Translations under genes and position numbers: made by a program
Notes under the pieces: generated by a model
What the model saw: the letters and a program-made list of their open reading frames with translations, nothing else
What the model was told of the DNA's origin: nothing
Database searches by the model: none
Shown here: positions 17,417 through 25,423 of the stretch, in pieces
How the letters are laid out: every line of letters begins with the position of its first letter
How positions within the stretch are numbered: the first letter of the stretch is position 1
Assembly (NCBI GenBank): GCA_963762435.1
Contig: CAVXLN010000017.1
Location: 62,001-126,000, forward strand
Direction of reading: 5' to 3'
DNA length: 64,000 nt
Source of the DNA: JAXDMU01 sp963762435
GTDB taxonomy: Bacteria > Pseudomonadota > Alphaproteobacteria > ATCC43930 > CGMCC-115725

Positions 17417-18108
17417 CGGACTCTACTCGGCTGACTGCGGAGCGGGGCGTTTAGCATATTTCCGCGCTGCGGACCAACCGGCTTGGCTGGCTTACCGATC
17501 CATAAGTCGCATCTGGATACGAGAGGCCGCGAGCTCGACGAGGGCGAGGGAACTGATGGCGTGTTTTTCGAAGTGCGCCGCCATGGCTCCGAAATGATTA
17601 ATATTGGTTAAGAGGCGTTCGACAATATTTCCGTATCGGTAGAGGAACAAACTGAAGGTCGGACCGTTGACGCGCCTCGGCGTCGGCCTGATGTTTGCCC
17701 AACCACCGCACTCGAGCAAGCTTTCTCGGGCGGTCTATTTGTGTCATTTACACATGCCTGGTCAGTATATGGGGTTCGAGCTCGAAGCCGACGACTTTTC
17801 TGCAGGCGATATAGTATAATTAAGGCTTAATATTTCAGAAAATAAAATCGAAGGTTGTTCGTTGGGTTAAAATATGCGACCCTAAAATAGTGAGGCCGGC
17901 AGGTTGTATGTGCTCGTTTCTCTATCGACATTCCGGGCGACTATCAGGACAAGCAAATGACCGGCCGTGCCGCGCTGACGATGATTATCGCACAAATTAG
18001 CGAGGCGGCTTCTCGGTTTGGCGGCAAGCGCGCATCCCTCGCGATACACATTCGGGCCGGCGCCAAACCAATTCTCTGCGGCCCCACGGCGCCGATGAGG
18101 TCGTCACG
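17417..18108. other. 692-bp AT-richer gap, largely non-coding
   Basis: This interval is clearly poorer in GC than the rest of the window, particularly 17740-17900, and has no intact gene. It contains the decayed transposase tail at 17492-17719 and a TATAAT hexamer at 17815-17820 inside an A/T-rich run that could serve as a -10 element for the downstream kinase, though no good -35 is visible. The composition and the transposase relic suggest an old insertion site. Confidence 0.6.
17492..17719 (-). pseudogene. remnant of an IS5-family DDE transposase C-terminus
   Basis: The minus-strand frame translates to about 75 residues ending YGNIVERLLTNINHFGAMAA then HFEKHAISSLALVELAASRI. This matches in layout the end of IS5/IS1182-type transposases, where Y-(2)-R-(3)-E-(6)-K surrounds the last catalytic Glu and is followed by R/A-x-R/H-Y/F-(D/E)-K and a hydrophobic helix. 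Here the Y and E remain, but R is G and K is N, and no start codon, D residues or terminal repeats are visible. It is a dead fragment. The assignment is by eye and needs a profile search. Confidence 0.55.
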
Positions 18109-19668
18109 ATGACCATGGACAGCATGATCGAACGCAAGGCTGCCGAACAGCATTTGATCCAGATGGAGGACCGGTACCGTGGGCTGCTGGAGGCAGCGCC
18201 CGATGCGATGGTCGTGGTCAACGAAGACGGCAATATCGTCTTGCTCAACCTTCAGGCGGAGCGCCAGTTCGGCTATCTCCGTGACGAGCTTCTGGGGCAG
18301 AGCGTCACGAATCTCATCCCGGAGGGATTTGCAGAACGCCTGATCGCTGACGGTACCCGCACCAAGGCGGAGGCACTGGCACAGCAGATCGGCACCGGAA
18401 TCGAGCTCTCCGGGCAGCGCAAGGATGGCAGCGAGTTTCCGATCGAGATCATGCTGAGCCCGTTGGAAAGCGCCGACGGGATCCTGGTCACGGCGGCGAT
18501 TCGCAACATTACGGAGCGGCGCAATATCGAGGACCAATTGCGTCAGGCGCAAAAAGCCGAAGCCATCGGCAACCTGACCAGCGGTATCGCCCATGATTTC
18601 AATAATATGCTGGGCGCCATTATTGGCAACCTCGACTTGGTCACCCCCCTTCTCGCTGAGAATGAGGAGGGCGCCCAGCTCTTGCAGGAGGCGATGAACG
18701 CCGCGTTGAGCGGCGCCGAGCTGATACGCCGGCTGCTCGCCTTTGCCCGGCACCAGCCGCTGAGGCCCCGCCACATTTTACCGAATGAGCTCATCACCAA
18801 TACTGCCCAGCTATTGGGGCGGACCCTGGGCGAGAATATTGATATCGTGCTCGATCTAGCGCCCGACCTATGGCCGGTCACCGTCGATGGCGCTCAGCTT
18901 GAGGCAGCCCTTGCGAACCTCGCGACGAATGCGCGCGACGCGATGCCGGGCGGGGGCCGGCTGTCGATCGCGACCACGAACGAGCACCTCGATGCGGAAT
19001 ATGTCGCCGCACATGATGAGCTGACGCAGGGCGACTATGTCTCGATCGAAGTCACCGACACTGGCTCCGGCATGTCCAGCGAGGTCGCCAAGCATATCTT
19101 CGACCCATTCTTCACCACTAAGGCGATTGGGAAAGGAACCGGTCTCGGCCTCAGCATGGTGTTCGGTTTCATCAAGCAATCGGGCGGCCACATTGAGGTC
19201 CATAGCGAGCGCGGCAACGGTGCCCATTTCCGGCTTTTTCTCCCACGCGCAACAACCGAGGATATCGCCGTCGAGGTGAAACCGGCAGTCCCCCGCGGCA
19301 GCGGCGAGGCCGTGCTTGTGGTCGAAGACAATCCTCGGCTGCGCCCCGTGGTCTTGCGGCAATTGCGCCTTTTGGGGTACCGGCCGATCGAAGCGGATGG
19401 TCCCGACGCGGCTTTGGCCATTCTCGAGAACAACAAGATCGACCTGCTTTTCACCGATATCGTCGTGCCCGGCCCGAACGATGGAGTCACGCTGGCCCGG
19501 CAGACGATCGATCGCTGGCCGACGACCAAGGTCGTGCTAACCTCCGGCTTCTCGGCGGTAATGCTCGACGAACGGCTCGGACCGCGTGGCGCTGCCGTGC
19601 GACTCCTCAGTAAACCCTATCGTCTGGCAGATTTGGCCTCCTTGCTGCGCCAAGCCCTCGACGCTTGA
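18109..19668 (+). CDS. hybrid sensor histidine kinase with PAS and receiver domains
   Basis: 519 aa, soluble, with no membrane span. Order: a PAS domain at about 20-140 (LLEAAPDAMVVVNEDGNIVL, ending ITERRNIEDQL), a HisKA domain with H162 in LTSGIAHDFNNMLGAI, HATPase_c with LATNARDAMPGGG, DTGSGM and GKGTGLGLSMVFGFI, and a receiver domain with phosphoacceptor D450 (LLFTDIVVPG), acidic pocket VVEDN and K502 (LSKPYRL). The HDFNN class of hybrid kinases often senses redox or small ligands through PAS. No separate output regulator is adjacent. An AT-rich gap precedes it, and GAGG lies 8 bases before the start. Confidence 0.93.
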   Translation: MTMDSMIERKAAEQHLIQMEDRYRGLLEAAPDAMVVVNEDGNIVLLNLQAERQFGYLRDELLGQSVTNLIPEGFAERLIADGTRTKAEALAQQIGTGIELSGQRKDGSEFPIEIMLSPLESADGILVTAAIRNITERRNIEDQLRQAQKAEAIGNLTSGIAHDFNNMLGAIIGNLDLVTPLLAENEEGAQLLQEAMNAALSGAELIRRLLAFARHQPLRPRHILPNELITNTAQLLGRTLGENIDIVLDLAPDLWPVTVDGAQLEAALANLATNARDAMPGGGRLSIATTNEHLDAEYVAAHDELTQGDYVSIEVTDTGSGMSSEVAKHIFDPFFTTKAIGKGTGLGLSMVFGFIKQSGGHIEVHSERGNGAHFRLFLPRATTEDIAVEVKPAVPRGSGEAVLVVEDNPRLRPVVLRQLRLLGYRPIEADGPDAALAILENNKIDLLFTDIVVPGPNDGVTLARQTIDRWPTTKVVLTSGFSAVMLDERLGPRGAAVRLLSKPYRLADLASLLRQALDA

Positions 19669-19753
19669 TCTTATGCGCCTGGAGGGAGAGGGATGATCTC
19701 CTCGCGTCATCCGTAGCATCTCATGAGATGGATGCGTGGAGTGCTGGGGCATC

Positions 19754-21106
19754 ATGAATGAAGCGATCATCGCCGCTGCCCGGTTCGGCTATGGCGCCGG
19801 GCCCAACGGCACGGGAAATCAAGGCGGCAATCCCCGGCAATGGCTGAAGGCGCAGCTGGCGCGGCCGATGCGTCCGACGGCGCTGAACGGGCTGCCGGGA
19901 TCGGCCGAGCAGGCCGTAGCGATCTTCGAGCTTCGCGCGGAGCGCCAGCGCCTGAAACAATCGGGCGACCTCGCCAATGCGAAGCAGGAGCTGATGCCGG
20001 AGCGCGAAGAGCAGCGGCAGCGCTATCTCGCCGAGATCGGCGCGCGCCTCGCCGCAGCCGCGCATAGCGAGACGCCGCTCATCGAGCGCCTCACCATCTT
20101 CTGGGCCAATCATTTTACCGTCTCGGGCGTGCGTCCGGTCGTGCGCCCGCTCGTCGGGTCCTTCGAGCGCGAGGCGATCCGGCCCTATGTTACCGGCAAG
20201 TTCGAGACGATGGTGCTGGCCGTCGTCCGCCATCCGGCCATGGGCCTCTATCTCGACAACGCCGTCTCGATCGGCCCGAACTCGCGCGTCGGCGAGCGGC
20301 GCGACAAGGGGCTCAACGAGAATCTCGGGCGGGAGCTTTTGGAGCTGCACACGCTCGGCGTCGATGGCGGTTATACCGAGGAGGATGTCCGCGCATTGGC
20401 ACGCATCCTGACCGGCTGGTCGATCGGGCGGCTGCGCGATCCCGACCCCGGCCGGTTCCATTTCTACGAGCCGGTCCATGAGCCGGGCCCCAAAACGCTG
20501 CTGGGCCGCACCTATCGCGAGGATGGTGAAGGTGAAGGGATCGCGGCGATCCACGACATCGTCCGCCATCCTGCGACGGCCAGGCACATCGCGCTGAAGC
20601 TGGCGCGGCATTTCATCTCGGATCAGCCGCCTCAGGCCGCGGTCGAGCGGCTCGCCATGGCTTTCCGCGAGAGCGACGGCGATCTGCGCCATATCAGCGA
20701 AGTGCTGATCGAGCTGCCCGAGGCCTGGAGCACCTACCAGCAGAAGGTCAAGACGCCCTGGGATCTCGTCGTCTCGGCCTCGGTCGCGACGGGCGCCGAT
20801 CCGATGCCGGAACAAGCACTGGGCTGGCTCAACCGCTTGGGCCAGCCGGTCTTCATGGCGCCGCAGCCTTCGGGCTGGTCCGACCTGGCGGCCGACTGGG
20901 TCGGGCCCGAGGCCGTGCTGCGCCGGGTCGAATGGTGCCAGATTTTCGCCGATCATATGGAGGTGAAGTCCGATCCGGTCCAGCTCGCCGACTACGTCCT
21001 GGGCGACAGTCTCGGCGCCGAGGGACGCCAGGCGGTCGAGCGGGCTGAAAGCCGCCCCGAAGCTCTCGCCATGCTGCTGGCCAGCCCAGCCTTCCAACGC
21101 CGGTGA
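19754..21106 (+). CDS. DUF1800 family protein
   Basis: 450 aa from the ATG at 19754 (MNEAIIAAARFGYGAGPNGT). Family features include RLTIFWANHFTVS, NENLGRELLELHTLGVDGGY then EEDVRALARILTGWSI, and an ending with ADYVLGDSL and LLASPAFQRR. DUF1800 proteins are almost always encoded next to DUF1501 proteins, as here, with the GTGA/ATG junction immediately downstream. Their biochemical role is not established. No signal peptide is obvious on this member. Confidence 0.9.
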   Translation: MNEAIIAAARFGYGAGPNGTGNQGGNPRQWLKAQLARPMRPTALNGLPGSAEQAVAIFELRAERQRLKQSGDLANAKQELMPEREEQRQRYLAEIGARLAAAAHSETPLIERLTIFWANHFTVSGVRPVVRPLVGSFEREAIRPYVTGKFETMVLAVVRHPAMGLYLDNAVSIGPNSRVGERRDKGLNENLGRELLELHTLGVDGGYTEEDVRALARILTGWSIGRLRDPDPGRFHFYEPVHEPGPKTLLGRTYREDGEGEGIAAIHDIVRHPATARHIALKLARHFISDQPPQAAVERLAMAFRESDGDLRHISEVLIELPEAWSTYQQKVKTPWDLVVSASVATGADPMPEQALGWLNRLGQPVFMAPQPSGWSDLAADWVGPEAVLRRVEWCQIFADHMEVKSDPVQLADYVLGDSLGAEGRQAVERAESRPEALAMLLASPAFQRR

Positions 21107-21111
21107 CACCG

Positions 21112-22347
21112 ATGCGCGATCACGATCTCCTCAATCCTTCACGCCGGGGCACGCTCCGCCTCCTGGGCGCTGCTTCGCTGGCGGCCTGCTTCCCGAATCT
21201 CGCCTTCGCGGATCTGCCGACCGACAACCGGCTCGTCGTCATCATTCTGCGCGGGGCGATGGACGGGCTCGGCGCCGTGCCGCCCTATGGCGACAAACAT
21301 TACCAGGAGCGCCGCGCCGGCCTCGCCCTGCCGATGCCGGGCGAGACGGACGGCATCCTGAAGCTCGACCAGATTTTCGGTTTGCATCCGGCGCTGGCGC
21401 CGATCCAGCCGCTCTGGGCCTCGGGCGAGCTGCTCGTGGTACCGGCGACCTCGGGCGGCTATCACACGCGCTCGCATTTCGATGCGCAGGATCTGCTCGA
21501 GACCGGCTTCACCGAACGCCATGGCGAGGCGGCGGGCTGGCTCAACCGCGCCCTCTTCGAACTGCAGCCGAAGGGCGGGACCCGCCGGCTCGGCCTGGCG
21601 CTCGGACCGACCGTGCCGCTGATGCTGCGCGGTGCGATACCGGTGGCCTCCTGGGAAGCGCCGAACATGAAGCCGGCGGCGCCCGGCCTGCTCGCGGTCA
21701 TGACCAAGCTCTATGCCCATGACCCGCTGTTCGGCCCGGCTTTGGCCGACGGCATCAAGGCGCAGAATCTCTCGGACGAGGTGCTGGGCGCCGACGGCAT
21801 GATGCAAGGCGGTGGCGGACCGGGTGGTGCCGGGCTCGGCGCGTTCAGGGTCATGGCCGAGGCGGCGGGCGGACTCCTTGCCGCCAAGGACGGGCCGCGC
21901 GTCGCCGTCATGGATATCGGCGGTTGGGATACGCATGTCGGCCAAGGCACGGTCAAGGGCCGGCTCGGCAATAATCTCGCGGGCTTCGCAGCTGGTCTGG
22001 CGCAGCTGCGCACCAGCCTCGGCGATGCCTGGAAGAAGACCGTCATTGTCTGCGTCACCGAGTTCGGCCGGACCGTTGCGCCGAACGGCACCAATGGCAC
22101 CGATCACGGCACGGCCTCCGTCACGCTCGTCATGGGCGGTGCTGTCCATGGCGGCCGTGTCGCTGGCGACTGGCCGGGCCTCGAGACGCTGCTCGAGAAC
22201 CGGGATCTGCGCCCGGCGACCGATCAGCGCGCTGTGCTCAAGGGCGTGCTGCACGATCATCTTGGCCTCGGCAACGACCGGCTCGATGCGGCGGTGTTCC
22301 CCGGCAGCGGTGGCATCAAGCCCATGACGGGCCTCGTCAAGGTCTGA
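21112..22347 (+). CDS. DUF1501 family protein, predicted Tat-exported
   Basis: 411 aa. The N-terminus has a twin-arginine signal (SRRGTLRLLGAASLAACFPN) and an Ala-x-Ala-like cleavage region (LAFA). The body shows DUF1501 features: LVVIILRGAMDGLGAVPPYG, HTRSHFDAQD, DIGGWDTHVGQG and TEFGRTVAPNGTNGTDHGTA. These resemble alkaline-phosphatase/sulfatase-fold metal sites (D, H, D-H). A GTG at 21103 that overlaps the DUF1800 stop is an alternative start, and the GGTGA before 21112 favours the ATG. Export by Tat implies a cofactor or folded state. The pair is widespread but uncharacterised. Confidence 0.9.
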   Translation: MRDHDLLNPSRRGTLRLLGAASLAACFPNLAFADLPTDNRLVVIILRGAMDGLGAVPPYGDKHYQERRAGLALPMPGETDGILKLDQIFGLHPALAPIQPLWASGELLVVPATSGGYHTRSHFDAQDLLETGFTERHGEAAGWLNRALFELQPKGGTRRLGLALGPTVPLMLRGAIPVASWEAPNMKPAAPGLLAVMTKLYAHDPLFGPALADGIKAQNLSDEVLGADGMMQGGGGPGGAGLGAFRVMAEAAGGLLAAKDGPRVAVMDIGGWDTHVGQGTVKGRLGNNLAGFAAGLAQLRTSLGDAWKKTVIVCVTEFGRTVAPNGTNGTDHGTASVTLVMGGAVHGGRVAGDWPGLETLLENRDLRPATDQRAVLKGVLHDHLGLGNDRLDAAVFPGSGGIKPMTGLVKV

Positions 22348-22424
22348 CGATCGGAGCGGCTTGCGCGACGGAGGCTCCCTCGGTCACTATTCCGGCACGG
22401 GTAGGGACTAAGAGATAATCGACC

Positions 22425-23201
22425 ATGGATAGTTCGGCCTGGGCCGATGTGCTCTGCAATGACGAGGATCTCGGCTATGACCGAAGCCGGACCGCGTTCC
22501 AGAGCGGCGAGGGGCTCCGGCTTGATGAAACCTATCGCCTGGCTCATCTGCCGCTGGTGGCGCGCCAGCATCCCGATGTCATCCCGGCGCAGGACGGTAC
22601 CTACTATCGCATGGGGCGGCGCGATCGGCTTTTTGCGCTCGTCCTGCCGATCGATCCGCACGCGCTCGAGCGATCCGAGCCGTTTCGTGAGCTCGACGAT
22701 GCGCTGCGCGGCTCGGGCTTCGCGCACAAGATCGCCTGGGACGCACAAGAGCGCCGGCGCGACAAGCTGCATGCAACCGTCTGCCACACCATGTCGATCG
22801 GAACGCCATGGACGGTGGCGCCGGAACATCGCGAACATCTCGCCGAGCTCGGGCCGATCAAGGTCGAGGTGCGCGGCCTCTTTTCCGGCAACCGGAATCT
22901 TGGACGGCTCTATCTCAAGCTCTATCCGGAATGCCGCAACGGCGTGAACATGTTCCGGCAGATCCAGCGCCTGTTCGGCCGGCCGGAGCATGATCTTCAT
23001 CTCGCGGGATTCTATAATCTCACGGATCATCTGGACCCGCACGAAACCGCGATCCTGGCTGAGCTCATCGAACGCTGGTGGCATCGGCCGCTGCTGCGGT
23101 TCGAGGCCGACCATCTCTGGAATTTGAGCGCGCTCGACGACCTCGTGCTTGACGGCGCCGTCGAGGAGGTCGTTCCCCTCACGCGGAGGACTGGCCCATG
23201 A
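22425..23201 (+). CDS. hypothetical protein with paired H-x-x-x motifs (possible 2H phosphoesterase)
   Basis: 258 aa, no signal or membrane segment. I do not recognise the family with certainty. Two motifs stand out: DKLHATVCHT (about residues 112-121) and HDLHLAGFYN (about 190-199), spaced as in 2H phosphoesterases, which carry two H-x-T/S-x motifs. The second has Ala where Thr/Ser is expected, so the assignment is weak. It also has EVRGLFSGNRNLGRLYLKLY between them. Codon use is like the neighbours and the coding status looks sound. Its last codons overlap, in another frame, the glyoxalase remnant downstream. Confidence 0.6.
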   Translation: MDSSAWADVLCNDEDLGYDRSRTAFQSGEGLRLDETYRLAHLPLVARQHPDVIPAQDGTYYRMGRRDRLFALVLPIDPHALERSEPFRELDDALRGSGFAHKIAWDAQERRRDKLHATVCHTMSIGTPWTVAPEHREHLAELGPIKVEVRGLFSGNRNLGRLYLKLYPECRNGVNMFRQIQRLFGRPEHDLHLAGFYNLTDHLDPHETAILAELIERWWHRPLLRFEADHLWNLSALDDLVLDGAVEEVVPLTRRTGP

Positions 23202-23301
23202 CCGCATCGCCCCCGAAAAGACGCATTGGGGCGCCCGCTGGTTCGTCGTCGAGGATCCCGACGGCAACATGATCGCCTTCAACCAGGCGCAGAAAGCTTA
23301 G
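23176..23301 (+). pseudogene. glyoxalase/VOC-family C-terminal remnant
   Basis: The frame that ends at the TAG at 23299-23301 reads GLAHDRIAPEKTHWGARWFV then VEDPDGNMIAFNQAQKA. The F-V-V-x-D-P-D-G-N-x-I-x-F ending is the closing strand of VOC-superfamily (glyoxalase/bleomycin resistance) domains. Nothing upstream in this frame continues the domain, and no start codon with a ribosome site is visible. It is therefore the tail of a deleted gene, fused end-to-end behind the 258-aa gene. Confidence 0.7.
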
Positions 23302-23322
23302 TGCGCTCACTGCCAAACACGC

Positions 23323-24564
23323 TCACTGGCCCAGGCGCTTCAGCGCCTGCTTGGCCTCGTCGCTGCCGCCGGCGGCCCCCTTCCGGTACCATTGGATGGC
23401 CTGGGCGCGGTCGGGCGACCCAATGATGCCGGTCTCATAGCAGCGCCCCAACTTGAAAAAAGTATAGACCACGTCGAAATCCGCGTTCGCGGCCGCCTGC
23501 TTCCAATATTGGCAGGCCTTCGGCTGGTTCTTTTGGATCGTTGTCAGCCCATCCCAATAGAGATCGCCGAGATTGCTGATGGCCACCAGGCTGCCGGCAT
23601 CGACGGCCTTCTGGTACCATTGCTGCGCCTGCGTGCCGTCGGCCGGAACGCCATTGCCGTTCTGGTACATGAATCCCAAATTGTTCATGCCGACGGAATT
23701 ATCGAGATCGGCCGCCTGCTTATAGAGGGCCATTGCCTGCTTGGTATCCTTCGGCACATCCTTGCCATCCTCAAGGAGTGCCGCAAGGTTGACCATCGCG
23801 TTGCTCTCATCGAGGGCGATGGCGCGCAGCCAGAGCGCGATCGCGGTCGGGATGTCCTTCTTGACGCCGTTGCCGTCCTGGTAAAGCAAGGCCAGATGGT
23901 TCATCGCCTCTGAATCGCCCAGGTCGGTGCCGCGCTGGAACATGGATGCCGCCTTCACGTAGTCCTGCGGCACCAGCTTGCCCTGCTTATAGATATAGCC
24001 GATATCGATATAAGCCTTGCGCGAGCCGGGCGCTCCCTTCTGCAGCCAGTCGAGCGCCTTCTGTCCATTCTTCTCGGGCAGCGTGCCGTCGGAGAAGCGC
24101 TCGCCGATCCAGACCATGGCACGAGCGTAACCCCCGGCCGCGGCGGCCATGAACTCCTTCTGCGCCTTTGCTTCGTCGTGATCCCAGCCGCATTTGAGGT
24201 CGCTATAGCAGCGCGCGTAGTAATTGTTGGCGGCCGCGTCGCCCTTGCCGGCAGCGTCGCCGAAGAGCGCCACGATGTCGGCGGGCGGCTTGTTCCCGAT
24301 CGCATCGCCGGCCAGCCGCCCGGCGCCGCCCACACTGCCGGCAGCCGCCGCCTTGGCATACCAGGAGAGGGCTTCCGCCCGGTCCTGCTTGCCGAAATCG
24401 GCGGTCCAGCCGAGATTGGCGAGGGCGGCGCCTTTCACGGCCGGATCGTCGCTGTTCGCCAAATTCTGGAGAAAGCTCGCGGTCTCGTCCTGCAGCGAGG
24501 CGGCGGCGTTGGCCGCACTCGACAGCACCAGGGCCGCAAACGGTATCAGCATCAGGCGGCGCAT
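23323..24564 (-). CDS. periplasmic Sel1-repeat protein (last gene of the srf/tag locus)
   Basis: 413 aa from the ATG at 24564, chosen because TAGGAGGAAT precedes it and the protein then opens with a signal peptide (LMLIPFAALVLSSAANAAA). The rest consists of Sel1-type tetratricopeptide repeats: units such as EAMNHLALLYQDGNGVKKDI and GMNNLGFMYQNGNGVPADGT, about 36 residues apart, covering residues 60-410. Sel1 proteins are adaptor scaffolds, and this one is periplasmic. It is last in the eleven-gene run, 10 bp after the SrfA-like gene, and may hold the envelope parts of the complex together. Function is inferred from fold only. Confidence 0.9.
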   Translation of the reverse strand: MRRLMLIPFAALVLSSAANAAASLQDETASFLQNLANSDDPAVKGAALANLGWTADFGKQDRAEALSWYAKAAAAGSVGGAGRLAGDAIGNKPPADIVALFGDAAGKGDAAANNYYARCYSDLKCGWDHDEAKAQKEFMAAAAGGYARAMVWIGERFSDGTLPEKNGQKALDWLQKGAPGSRKAYIDIGYIYKQGKLVPQDYVKAASMFQRGTDLGDSEAMNHLALLYQDGNGVKKDIPTAIALWLRAIALDESNAMVNLAALLEDGKDVPKDTKQAMALYKQAADLDNSVGMNNLGFMYQNGNGVPADGTQAQQWYQKAVDAGSLVAISNLGDLYWDGLTTIQKNQPKACQYWKQAAANADFDVVYTFFKLGRCYETGIIGSPDRAQAIQWYRKGAAGGSDEAKQALKRLGQ

Positions 24565-24574
24565 CGCATTCCTC

Positions 24575-25423
24575 CTAATAGGATTGTCGCGGCACGGGGC
24601 ATTTGCCGGCTTTCTGCGCGATCTGGTCATCGAGCTGACCGAGCCGCGCACGCGCCGCCGCGTCGGCTTCCCGTGCCGCACTCAGCCCGCTGAACGCATG
24701 GGGTACCAAGCTGGGGATGACGAAAGGTTCTGCCAGCATCAGCAGCAGGCAGAAGAGCCACGCCCAATAATAGAGCGAGGGCCGCCAGGGCGGGCGGTTC
24801 GGATCGAGCTCCTCTGCGGACTCCGGCGGCTTTTCCTCACGCGCTTTGAGGGCTGGCTGCTCCGGTTCCGGCGGTTGCTCGAGCCCGAGCGTCTCGTGCC
24901 GCGTCGGCAGATCGAGCTTGCGCTCGAGATCGAGCGCTTCCGGCGCCTGGCGCACGATGTGGGCAGGCTTGACGCTGGCCGGCTCGATCCCCGCGATCTC
25001 GCAGCCCCAATTAATCAGCACCGGCCGCTCGCCGACCAGGAAGATGTCGGTATCGGCCGGGTGGCTCAAGGCCGTGCGCAACAGCATGCCGTCGGCGGCG
25101 CGGCGCTCGTCGCCCATGCTGACGAGCTGCTCGACCGCCTGCTCGACGGCTGCCACGGCCGCATCGAGCCGGCGCCGCCCCTCCGCCTGCAACACAGGAT
25201 CGGCATCGACCAGCCGCATCACCGGTCCTTCGGCAAGCGTGTCCCAGGTGATCTGGTCGCGGCTTTCGACGATGCGCGGGCGGGCCAGCAGGAAAGCGTT
25301 CTCCGGCTCGCCAGTGCGCGTGGCGATGAGGCGGGCGAGCTGCTGATGCAGGTCGAGCACGCGCTGGCCGCGCATCGAGATCGGGCGCAGGGCTCCGAGC
25401 CGCGTGGTGGCGAGCACGGTCAT
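24575..25423 (-). CDS. SrfA-like single-span membrane protein
   Basis: 282 aa. N-terminal cytoplasmic domain (about 1-145), proline/glutamate-rich linker (about 165-205), one membrane span (YYWAWLFCLLLMLAEPFVIP), then a short periplasmic tail with a coiled-coil-like stretch. The domain has LARPRIVESRDQITWDT and DIFLVGERPVLINWG. The neighbouring 534-aa protein has the second motif too (VVFVGDHPVLRNWG), so the two are paralogues in their first domain. As I remember the enterobacterial SrfA family, it has the same I-x-W and PV-x-x-x-WG motifs, but that is not verified. ATGA overlap with the preceding gene. Confidence 0.6.
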   Translation of the reverse strand: MTVLATTRLGALRPISMRGQRVLDLHQQLARLIATRTGEPENAFLLARPRIVESRDQITWDTLAEGPVMRLVDADPVLQAEGRRRLDAAVAAVEQAVEQLVSMGDERRAADGMLLRTALSHPADTDIFLVGERPVLINWGCEIAGIEPASVKPAHIVRQAPEALDLERKLDLPTRHETLGLEQPPEPEQPALKAREEKPPESAEELDPNRPPWRPSLYYWAWLFCLLLMLAEPFVIPSLVPHAFSGLSAAREADAAARARLGQLDDQIAQKAGKCPVPRQSY

